From: Weissella viridescens
Lineage (GTDB): Bacteria; Bacillota; Bacilli; Lactobacillales; Lactobacillaceae
Length of the DNA stretch: 64,000 bases
Assembly (NCBI RefSeq): GCF_003862435.1
Contig: NZ_RHGY01000001.1
Location: 124,001 to 188,000 of the forward strand
Reading direction: 5' to 3'
Under the pieces are notes generated by a model. It was not told the origin of the DNA. It ran no database searches and saw only the letters and a program-made list of their open reading frames with translations. Within the stretch, counting starts at the first letter, position 1. Each line of letters opens with the position of its first letter. Of the stretch, positions 57,322 through 64,000 are shown piece by piece. The translations under genes were made by a program, and so were the position numbers.

Positions 57322-59130
57322 TTATTTAACAAATTGGTCAGATAGACTGATGAATTCATCAATATCTTGCTTGATTAAGTCAGCACCGGCTTGCCAGAAG
57401 TCTGGTTCAGTCAAATCAACACCAAGGTGCTTCTTTGCCAGCTCTTCAGAAGACATATTAGCGGTGTCACGAAGTAAGCTAATGTATGCGGCTTCAAAGT
57501 CAGTTTGGCTTTGGGCCCAGGCGTAGATACCTGAACTAAAGAGGTAACCGAATGTGTAAGGGAAGTTATAGAATGGAATGTCATCGATGTAGAAGTGCAA
57601 CTTAGATGACCAGAAGTGGGGATGACGCTTATCCAAGATATCATCAAACGCTTCGGCTTGAGCTTCGTCCATGATTTCATTCAAACGTTCCGCAGGGACA
57701 TAACCATTTTCACGTTCTTGATAGAACTTGTTCTCAAACAAGAAACGCGCCCGAATGTTCATAAACATGGCGACGGGGTTCGTCATCTTGGCATCAAGCA
57801 AGACAACCTTTTCAGCATCTGACTGTGCCTGTTGTACATTGGCGTCGGCAATCAACATTTCAGCGAAAGTTGAAGCAGTTTCAGCTACGTTCATGGCATA
57901 GTCATCACGCCAAACTGGTAAATCAGTTAAGAGACTTGAGTGGAAGGCGTGGCCTAATTCGTGCGCAATCGTTGCAGCATCATTAACAGAACCCGTAAAG
58001 GTTAAGAAAATCCGTGATTCATGAATATCAGGTAAGGTATCCATCCAGCCACCAGGTTGCTTACCGGGACGATCTTCCGCTTCAATCCAATGGTTATCGA
58101 AAGCAGATTGTGCAAAGTCAGCCATTTTCTTTGAGTACTGCCCAAAGTTCTTCACGATGAAGTTAGCGGCATCATCATAACTCAATGAATGGGGGTGATA
58201 GTCACCGACATGAGTTAAAGGCGCCACTTGATCTTGCCAACCAATACCATCTAAGCCAAGTAGCTCAGCTTTGCGGGCAAAGTAGGCTTTAAACATGTCC
58301 TTATTGGCATCAACGACTTGCCACATGGCATCAAGTGTTTCATGAGACATCCGGTTTAATTCAAGGGGTTGCTCGAGATAATTATCATAGTGGTGCGCTT
58401 TTTGTTCCGTTAAACGGGCCCCAGCTAGGTGGTTCAGCGTGTCAGCGGTGATGGTTTGCGCATCGCCCCACATCTTTTCATAACCATCCATCAAACCAGC
58501 ACGGGCTTTATTATCAGGGTAACCATCTAACATGTTAAGCGCTTGACCAGCAGAAATAGTCTTAGTCTCACCATGTTCATCAGTGAATGGCATGCTTAAC
58601 GTTGAGGCAACCACGTCATAATGACTTGACCACGCTTTAATCCCGTCCAAACGGAGTTGGTCGAGCAAAGCTTCAGTCGCTGCATCGCCGAGGCGTTGGG
58701 CACCATGACGCATTTCATTCAACGTAAAGGCAACATCAGTCAAAGCAGGGTCAGCCAAAACCTTAGCAAATGTTGCATCATCAAACTCAGCCAATAAAGC
58801 TTTATAGGCATTTAAGGGTTGGTTGTAAGCGGCTGCTAATGCTTGAACTTTGTTATCATAAGGGCGATAAGTTGGATTTGTATAGTCGGCTGAGATGAGA
58901 CCGTTAATATAAGTATTAACGGTTTTAAGACCACTCTCAAGGGTTTGTACCAAAGACGTTAGTTTAATGAGTGCCTTAAAGTCACTGTCTTGCGCTGGCT
59001 GATAAGTGGCAACGGTATGCGTCAAATCCTCAATTTGAGATTGAATAGTTGCTAATTTAGTTTGGAATGCCTCTCCAGTTACCCCACCAGGGTAAATCTC
59101 TTCAAGATTCCAATTTTCAGAATATGCCAT
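57322..59130 (-). CDS. pepF: Oligoendopeptidase F
   Basis: Cytoplasmic M3B zinc peptidase cleaving 7-17 residue peptides. 602 residues, normal length. Active site HELGHAFHS within AATIAHELGHAFHSSLL (HExxH); downstream Glu in ETASTFAEMLI. GAGAGGTG ribosome site 4 bases before the ATG. An extended -10 (TG-A-TACAAT on the minus strand, around 59156) lies just upstream. Confidence 0.96.
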   Translation of the reverse strand: MAYSENWNLEEIYPGGVTGEAFQTKLATIQSQIEDLTHTVATYQPAQDSDFKALIKLTSLVQTLESGLKTVNTYINGLISADYTNPTYRPYDNKVQALAAAYNQPLNAYKALLAEFDDATFAKVLADPALTDVAFTLNEMRHGAQRLGDAATEALLDQLRLDGIKAWSSHYDVVASTLSMPFTDEHGETKTISAGQALNMLDGYPDNKARAGLMDGYEKMWGDAQTITADTLNHLAGARLTEQKAHHYDNYLEQPLELNRMSHETLDAMWQVVDANKDMFKAYFARKAELLGLDGIGWQDQVAPLTHVGDYHPHSLSYDDAANFIVKNFGQYSKKMADFAQSAFDNHWIEAEDRPGKQPGGWMDTLPDIHESRIFLTFTGSVNDAATIAHELGHAFHSSLLTDLPVWRDDYAMNVAETASTFAEMLIADANVQQAQSDAEKVVLLDAKMTNPVAMFMNIRARFLFENKFYQERENGYVPAERLNEIMDEAQAEAFDDILDKRHPHFWSSKLHFYIDDIPFYNFPYTFGYLFSSGIYAWAQSQTDFEAAYISLLRDTANMSSEELAKKHLGVDLTEPDFWQAGADLIKQDIDEFISLSDQFVK

Positions 59131-59333
59131 GAAACACCTCTCATTTTTTTCTAATATTGTATCATAGTTATCAAGTTAAACGCGACATAAATTAAAAGAC
59201 GCGAATTAGTTAACGCCCTATACATTTTATTTTGATGATGAATTGGTTATAATGGGTTGTTATTGCAATAATTAAATTTTTTTCGCAGATTGGAGGATAA
59301 TCAGTTCAACGTGATTGAGCTGATTAAGAATGA

Positions 59334-60269
59334 ATGGGGAAAACAGTTAAGATTCTAGGCATGGCGGTATTAGGAGTCGTCGTCTTGATAATGGTTGCTG
59401 CAGCTGGCTTCTTTTACGTAGCGGAGGTGCGCGCTGATAAGAGTTTTGTGACTGAAAAGCAAACACCAAAATCTGATCCGCTTTCTAAACAAAAGCAACA
59501 GTGGGCCAAAGTACCTAATAAGCAAGATGTTTCAATGCAAACCAAAGACGGGTTGACCTTGAAAGGGCAATATATCCCAGCTGCCCGCAAAACAAATAAA
59601 ACGGCCATTGTGATTCACGGCTTTTCCGTTGATCATCATGAAGTGATTCCATATGCCAATTTGATGCATAATCAAGGGTATAATGTTTTGCTAACCGATA
59701 ATCGTGCTGCTGGTGCATCACAAGGAAGCTTTATTGGCTACGGCTATCTTGAAGCTAAGGACTATATGAAGTGGATTGATCGCATCGTTGCGAAGAACCC
59801 CAAGAGTGAGATTGTGGTCTATGGTACTTCACTAGGTGGAGCCACGACGATGATTCTCTCAGGGATGAACCCACCTAATCAGGTAAAGGCCTTTATTGAA
59901 GATTGTGGTTATACAAGTGTCCGTGATGAACTTGTATATGAAGCCAACTCGCTTTATCACATTCCAAAATGGATTGCGCAACCGATTATTAGTGTCATGT
60001 CTCTTTATTCAAGAATTATTGCCGGATACTGGTACAATCAAGCCGATGCCGTGAAAGCGGTCGAACGTAATAAACGCCCCATGCTCTTTATTCATGGTGC
60101 TAAAGATGATTTTGTCCCATCAAAGATGTTAGACCAAGTTTACAACGCTGCAAACGGACCCAAAGAAAAGCTTGTGGTACCAAATGCAGATCATATGGAG
60201 GCATACCGTAAGGATGTCCCTCAATATGAACAGACTGTTGATGGTTTCTTGAATAAGTACGTCCATTAA
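59334..60269 (+). CDS. Membrane-anchored alpha/beta hydrolase
   Basis: 311 residues: N-terminal helix (about 5-30) then an alpha/beta hydrolase with VIHGFSVDHHE oxyanion region, nucleophile elbow YGTSLGG, acid and His in GAKDDFVPS and NADHMEA. An esterase or lipase-like enzyme on the outer face, judged by the N-terminal anchor. A stop codon directly precedes the ATG in frame, so no longer start exists. The ribosome site is weak; a good GGAGG lies 38 bases upstream before a short overlapping frame at 59311. Confidence 0.88.
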   Translation: MGKTVKILGMAVLGVVVLIMVAAAGFFYVAEVRADKSFVTEKQTPKSDPLSKQKQQWAKVPNKQDVSMQTKDGLTLKGQYIPAARKTNKTAIVIHGFSVDHHEVIPYANLMHNQGYNVLLTDNRAAGASQGSFIGYGYLEAKDYMKWIDRIVAKNPKSEIVVYGTSLGGATTMILSGMNPPNQVKAFIEDCGYTSVRDELVYEANSLYHIPKWIAQPIISVMSLYSRIIAGYWYNQADAVKAVERNKRPMLFIHGAKDDFVPSKMLDQVYNAANGPKEKLVVPNADHMEAYRKDVPQYEQTVDGFLNKYVH

Positions 60270-60276
60270 AAATAAA

Positions 60277-60310
60277 CGGATGCTTGCCTGCGGGCAATCA
60301 TCCTTTTTTT
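60277..60310 (+). terminator. Terminator of the hydrolase gene
   Basis: GGATGCTTGCC TGCG GGCAATCATCC stem and seven T residues. Confidence 0.88.
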
Positions 60311-60367
60311 GTGGGGTGGTTAAATGAAGCATGCTACAATAGAGAAGACAAAAACGAGGTAAACAAA

Positions 60368-60976
60368 ATGACAGATCATTATTATACAGCTGAGCCAACC
60401 ACGGCTCATGATGAACATACATTCGACTTTAATCTTTTAGACCATGATTTACGTTTCACAACAGATGCCGGTGTTTTTTCTAAAAGTACCGTTGATTATG
60501 GGACCCGTACGATGCTTGAAGCCTTTGATTCTGAGGATATTCCAGATGGGAAGATTTTAGATTTGGGAGCTGGGTATGGACCCGTTGCGATTAGTTTGGC
60601 TAAGGCATTACCAAACCGCCAATTTGTCGCCGCTGAAATTAATCATCGCGCCGCTGACTTAATTCAACGTAACGCACAAGCCAACCATGTGGCTGATCAA
60701 ATTGAGGTTGTGCAATCTGACCGCTATGAAAATGTGCCTGACCGTTTTGCAGCCATCTTAGTGAATCCACCCGTTCGTGCTGGAAAAGACATTGTACAGA
60801 CGATGATTTCACAAGCCAAGGCGCATCTTTTGCCAGAAGGGACGTTGACCGTTGTCCTACAAAAGAAGCAAGGAGCACCGTCAGCTAAGAAGTTGATGGA
60901 AGAAACGTTTGGCAATGCGCAAACGATTGCCAAGGATAAGGGCTATTACATTATGGAGAGCGTCAATGTCGACTAA
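60368..60976 (+). CDS. RsmC-like class I methyltransferase
   Basis: 202 residues, SAM-binding ILDLGAGYGPVAISLA and the N2-guanine catalytic motif NPPVRAGK, close to the single-domain RsmC/YbxB group that methylates 16S rRNA. ATG at 60368 with GAGGT 8 bases upstream. Its last 11 bases overlap tadA, so the two are co-translated. Confidence 0.9.
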   Translation: MTDHYYTAEPTTAHDEHTFDFNLLDHDLRFTTDAGVFSKSTVDYGTRTMLEAFDSEDIPDGKILDLGAGYGPVAISLAKALPNRQFVAAEINHRAADLIQRNAQANHVADQIEVVQSDRYENVPDRFAAILVNPPVRAGKDIVQTMISQAKAHLLPEGTLTVVLQKKQGAPSAKKLMEETFGNAQTIAKDKGYYIMESVNVD

Positions 60977-61490
60977 GCTAACGCCAACCCAGATTGAATA
61001 CTTCATGGGACAGGCCATTTATGAAGCTAAAAAAGCGGGGGCATTAGGTGAGGTGCCAATTGGTGCTGTATTAGTTATTGACGGTCAAATAGTTAGCCGT
61101 GGCTTCAACTTACGTGAACGGATGCAAGATGCAACCCAACATGCTGAATTGATTGCGATTAGTGAAGCGAATCGATTTGAGCGTTCTTGGCGGTTACCGG
61201 AAGCGCAACTCTTTGTCACCTTGGAGCCTTGTTTAATGTGTGCCGGATTGATTCAACAAACACGGATTACCGATGTGTACTATGGCGCAGCTGATCCAAA
61301 GGGAGGCGCGGTCGATTTACTCTACCACGTCCTCGAAGATGATCGCTTAAACCACCAAGTAAATGTTGTGGCAGGCGTCCGTGAAGCTGAATGTAGTGCA
61401 CTTTTAAAAACTTTCTTTAAAGCCGTTCGTCAAAAGCGTAAAGCTGAGAAGCGGGCGCGAAAAGAAGCTGAAAATAAACTGGTCAAATAA
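60966..61490 (+). CDS. tadA: tRNA-specific adenosine deaminase TadA
   Basis: Converts A34 to inosine in tRNA. 174 residues: catalytic zinc motif HAE (TQHAELIAI) and PCxxC (LEPCLMCAG), all ligands present. The C-terminal tail is Lys/Arg-rich and longer than in E. coli. Overlaps the methyltransferase gene. Relevant here because tRNA-Arg(ACG) and tRNA-Thr(AGU) in this window both carry A34. Confidence 0.96.
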   Translation: MSTKLTPTQIEYFMGQAIYEAKKAGALGEVPIGAVLVIDGQIVSRGFNLRERMQDATQHAELIAISEANRFERSWRLPEAQLFVTLEPCLMCAGLIQQTRITDVYYGAADPKGGAVDLLYHVLEDDRLNHQVNVVAGVREAECSALLKTFFKAVRQKRKAEKRARKEAENKLVK

Positions 61491-61499
61491 TTCTGTGCA

Positions 61500-61508
61500 T
61501 GTTATAAT
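61500..61508 (+). promoter_or_regulatory. Extended -10 promoter of the SRP RNA gene
   Basis: TG-T-TATAAT with TGGTCA 17 bases upstream, placing transcription start at about 61515. Confidence 0.75.
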
Positions 61509-61515
61509 TATTTTC

Positions 61516-61597
61516 GGTGAGGCAAGTATGCACTTCGAACCGTGTCAGGGTCGGAAGGCAGCAGCACTAAGGAGACCGTGTATTGTGCTTCACTTCC
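61516..61597 (+). ncRNA. ffs: Signal recognition particle RNA, small bacterial type
   Basis: The conserved apical loop GTGTCAGGGTCGGAAGGCAG and CAGCACTAAGGAG are present, and the ends pair (GGTGAGGC... with ...GTGCTTCACT). About 82 nt, the small (4.5S-like) form without an Alu domain. Position before dnaX is conserved in Firmicutes. Ends are approximate. Confidence 0.92.
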
Positions 61598-61611
61598 TTT
61601 AGTAAATAAAG

Positions 61612-61648
61612 TCGCTAGCTGATAATTTTATCGGCTGGCGTTTTTTTA
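61612..61648 (+). terminator. Terminator of the SRP RNA gene
   Basis: CGCTAGCTGAT...ATCGGCTGGCG stem (G.U pairs) with seven T residues. Confidence 0.85.
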
Positions 61649-61702
61649 TCGGATTTTCTGGTAAAATAGAATGAATAGATTTCAAATAGGAGGACGTTGA
61701 AA

Positions 61703-63517
61703 ATGGCATATCAAGCGTTATATCGGACCTGGCGTCCACAAAAGTTTAGCGACATGATTGGTCAAGAAGTTGTGACTCGAACACTTCGAAATACAATTAT
61801 CAGTAACCAAATCACCCATGCCTATCTTTTCAGCGGTCCTCGCGGAACTGGGAAAACGTCAGCAGCTAAAATCTTTGCCAAAGCAGTGAACTGTTTACAC
61901 CCAGTTGATGGGGAACCAGATGATACCTGTGAGATTTGTTTGGCAATTAATGATGGCTCTTTTGCAGATGTGATTGAAATGGATGCCGCGTCAAACAATG
62001 GGGTCGATGAAATTCGGCAAATTCGTGAAGATGTTAATTATGCGCCAACCCAAGGGAAATATAAGGTGTACATCATTGATGAGGTGCATATGCTTTCAAC
62101 GGGAGCTTTTAATGCCCTCTTGAAGACTTTGGAAGAACCACCAGCCAATGTGATTTTTATTTTAGCGACGACGGAACCACAAAAAATCCCGGCAACGATT
62201 ATTTCACGTACGCAACGCTTTGACTTTAAGCGAATCAGTGCACAAGATGCCATGAATCGCATGGCGTATATCTTAGATCAAGTTGGCGATAGCTATGATG
62301 AAGATGCATTACGGGTGATTGCTAATGCGGCTGATGGTGGGATGCGGGATGCGCTAAGCATTCTGGATCAAGTCTTATCATTTGGTGATGATACGGTGAC
62401 CCTAGAAAATGCGCTTCTCGTGACTGGTTCTGTGACGCAGAGTCTGTTAGGGAAGTACGTACAAGCCGTGCAAGCGCAAGATACAAAATTAGCCCTAGCG
62501 AAGGTCGAAGAAATCCTTGATGCCGGAAAAGATGTGAATCGTTTCGTTGAGGATTTGATTAGCTATGCGCGTGATTTACTCTTGTATACAGAAGCACCAG
62601 ATTTGATTACGTTAGTGCCTGATGACAATTTTAAACAGTTAGCCCAAAATACGCCGGCGCAAACGTGGTATCGTATGATTGATATCCTAAGCGATACGCA
62701 ACAACAATTACGCTACACGAACCGGCCAAGTGTTTATTTAGAAGTATTGACGGTTAAATTGAGTGCTGATGCGGGTGCAAGTATCAGCGCCGCACCGGTA
62801 CAAGCTACGCCAGCCCCTGCGCCAGCACAAACGACGCCAACTGCTGCAGCACCTAAGTCACAGACGGAGGTACCAACGCAACCAACGTCAGAATCAGTAA
62901 CGCCTGCTAGTGTGACAGCGACAGCTGCAACGCCTGATACGCCAGCACAACAACCAGCAAAAAAGCCGGTTGAAAAACCTGCTGAAACAAAAATCACGGT
63001 TTTGGATGAGCAGTCAGCGGTCTTTAACGTTTTGCGTGAAGCCACACGGGGTGATTTGAGTCGGGTGCAAACAGTTTGGTCTGATTTGGTCAACAGTTTG
63101 CCAGTACCACAACAAGCGATGCTGAATGTGGCACGTCCCATTGCAGCATCACCGGATGGTCTCGTGATTGCGTTTGATTTTGATATTATCCGAATCAATG
63201 CCAGTCGTAATAATGATTTGTTAACGACGATGACTAAGCAACTTCGGGTCCTAACAGAATCAAATAAAGATCGCCAATTGGTCTTTATTACCAATGAACA
63301 GTGGCCTGAGATGCGAGCAGCGTTTGTGCAGGAAACACGTGGTGAACAAGCAACGCCACAAGCGCAGACAAGTCCGCAACCGGTTGCCGATGATCCGGGG
63401 ATGCAAGGCTTGATGGATGAAGTTGAACAGGCGGATCAGGCAGAGCCTGATAATCCAGCAGTCAATGAAGCCCAAGCCATTTTTGGACAAGATTTCGTTG
63501 AAACACAAGATGATTAA
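61703..63517 (+). CDS. dnaX: DNA polymerase III subunits gamma and tau
   Basis: Clamp-loader ATPase, 604 residues. P-loop GPRGTGKTS, Walker B IIDEVHML, sensor ATTEPQKIP. The zinc module has C64, C76 and C79 but Asp73 in place of the second Cys. A Pro/Ala/Thr linker (about 355-430) precedes the tau C-terminal domain. Within the linker at 62959-62965 is A AAA AAG in the same frame as the E. coli dnaX slippery site. ATG 61703 is 9 bases after TAGGAGG. Operon with ybaB and recR. Confidence 0.96.
   Translation: MAYQALYRTWRPQKFSDMIGQEVVTRTLRNTIISNQITHAYLFSGPRGTGKTSAAKIFAKAVNCLHPVDGEPDDTCEICLAINDGSFADVIEMDAASNNGVDEIRQIREDVNYAPTQGKYKVYIIDEVHMLSTGAFNALLKTLEEPPANVIFILATTEPQKIPATIISRTQRFDFKRISAQDAMNRMAYILDQVGDSYDEDALRVIANAADGGMRDALSILDQVLSFGDDTVTLENALLVTGSVTQSLLGKYVQAVQAQDTKLALAKVEEILDAGKDVNRFVEDLISYARDLLLYTEAPDLITLVPDDNFKQLAQNTPAQTWYRMIDILSDTQQQLRYTNRPSVYLEVLTVKLSADAGASISAAPVQATPAPAPAQTTPTAAAPKSQTEVPTQPTSESVTPASVTATAATPDTPAQQPAKKPVEKPAETKITVLDEQSAVFNVLREATRGDLSRVQTVWSDLVNSLPVPQQAMLNVARPIAASPDGLVIAFDFDIIRINASRNNDLLTTMTKQLRVLTESNKDRQLVFITNEQWPEMRAAFVQETRGEQATPQAQTSPQPVADDPGMQGLMDEVEQADQAEPDNPAVNEAQAIFGQDFVETQDD
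62959..62973 (+). promoter_or_regulatory. Candidate -1 ribosomal frameshift site in dnaX
   Basis: GC-A AAA AAG reads Ala419-Lys420-Lys421 in the zero frame. A -1 slip gives GCC GGT TGA, ending a 423-residue gamma-like product. A short GGTT-GAAA-AACC hairpin follows. No upstream Shine-Dalgarno stimulator is evident. Confidence 0.45.
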
Positions 63518-63540
63518 TTAAAAGAAAAGAGGAAGATAAG

Positions 63541-63855
63541 ATGTTTGGTGGACAAAATATGCAAGGTATGATGAAGCAAATGAAGAAGATGCAATCACAA
63601 GTACAATCAGAACAAGCAGCGATTGCTGAAACTGAGTACGTTGGGAAAGCACCTGAAGATATGGTTGTTGTAACATTTAACGGTGACCGTCAAATGTTGG
63701 ATATGCAAGTAAAACCTGAAGTGATTGATCCTGAAGATCCAGAAGGACTATCAGATATGGTTTTGGTTGCCGTAAATGATGCCCTAAAACAAATTGAAGA
63801 TGACACTGAGAAGCGTTTGGGACAATTTGCCCCTAAGGGAATGGGCGGATTCTAA
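63541..63855 (+). CDS. YbaB/EbfC family nucleoid-associated protein
   Basis: 104 residues: Met/Gln-rich N-terminal helix (MQGMMKQMKKMQSQVQ), the conserved VTFNGDRQMLDMQVKPEVIDPEDPEGLSDMVLVAVNDALKQ core. Binds DNA as a dimer. Lies between dnaX and recR, the conserved order. GGAAG ribosome site. Confidence 0.94.
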   Translation: MFGGQNMQGMMKQMKKMQSQVQSEQAAIAETEYVGKAPEDMVVVTFNGDRQMLDMQVKPEVIDPEDPEGLSDMVLVAVNDALKQIEDDTEKRLGQFAPKGMGGF

Positions 63856-63879
63856 TTAGATAGAAAGCAGGTAAGCGTT

Positions 63880-64000
63880 GTGCAATATCCAGAACCAGTA
63901 GCAAAATTAATTGATAGTTTTACCAAACTACCTGGTATTGGGGTCAAGACGGCAACTCGATTAGCTTTTTATGTGATTGATATGCCTGAAGAAGATGTGA
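63880..64000 (+). CDS. recR: Recombination protein RecR (3' partial)
   Basis: GTG start at 63880, then [13 protein letters not shown] and the helix-hairpin-helix [15 protein letters not shown], the opening of RecR. Only 40 codons are inside the window, so the zinc finger and TOPRIM domain cannot be checked. Follows ybaB by 24 bases. Confidence 0.93.
   Translation, partial: MQYPEPVAKLIDSFTKLPGIGVKTATRLAFYVIDMPEEDV

Noticed and set aside
62734-63294. 186-codon open frame on the minus strand opposite dnaX
   Set aside because: It mirrors the Pro/Ala/Thr linker codons of dnaX; no ribosome site, promoter or recognisable domain.

Overview
This window is a piece of chromosome from a low-to-mid GC Gram-positive lactic acid bacterium. 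The best fit is the Leuconostocaceae branch of the Lactobacillaceae, most likely Weissella. That assignment is inferred from RpoB/RpoC sequence character, from ctsR-clpC lying directly upstream of rpoBC with no mcsA/mcsB, from the tdk-prfA-prmC-sua5-glyA-upp and atpBEFHAGDC orders, from very low cysteine content, and from the nucleoside-scavenging and betaine-uptake operons. Most of the window is core genome. There is no prophage, insertion sequence or CRISPR array.

Layout. 1-3.3 kb: a heterodimeric multidrug ABC exporter, first subunit cut by the window edge. 3.3-5 kb: small hypothetical and membrane genes. 5.1-6.4 kb: an MFS exporter. 6.5-9.6 kb (minus): nucleoside transporter plus two nucleoside hydrolases. 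10.2-13.7 kb: four-gene OpuC-type osmoprotectant importer. 13.8-18.4 kb: an acetyltransferase, a MucBP/SH3 protein, manA and the lipid II amidation pair murT-gatD. 18.5-21.3 kb: an accessory island with a large DUF805-like membrane protein carrying a duplicated C-terminal domain, then a small gene bracketed by 51-bp direct repeats. 21.4-29 kb: tdk-prfA-prmC-sua5, glyA-upp and a PyrR-attenuated uracil permease. 29.3-35.7 kb: the F1Fo ATP synthase operon. 35.8-38.6 kb: a VanY-like carboxypeptidase, a deoxynucleoside kinase and serS. 38.7-39.1 kb: four tRNAs (Leu-UAG, Thr-AGU, two identical Arg-ACG). 39.1-49.9 kb: CtsR-regulated ctsR-clpC, then rpoB and rpoC. 50-54.8 kb: an alcohol dehydrogenase, rlmA, an XRE regulator with a methyltransferase-like gene, and a secreted protein overlapping a small membrane protein. 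54.9-57.3 kb: divergent MarR regulator and DrrAB-type exporter. 57.3-64 kb: pepF, an alpha/beta hydrolase, an RsmC-like methyltransferase, tadA, SRP RNA, dnaX, ybaB and the start of recR.

The most striking cross-cutting signal is loss of normally conserved cysteines, mostly to aspartate: RpoB (Asp521), RpoC zinc site (Asp902), DnaX zinc site (Asp73) and all four zinc-ribbon cysteines of MurT (two SxxD pairs). Other points worth a second look are an in-frame A AAA AAG slippery heptamer in dnaX that would give a gamma-like product, an 87-nt near-perfect hairpin between rpoB and rpoC, a structured rpoB leader, the direct-repeat-bracketed cassette at 20.6-21.3 kb, tandem YezG/DUF600-like domains, and paired operators around several promoters. 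Start codons were chosen from Shine-Dalgarno spacing; all family names come from reading motifs, not from database searches.
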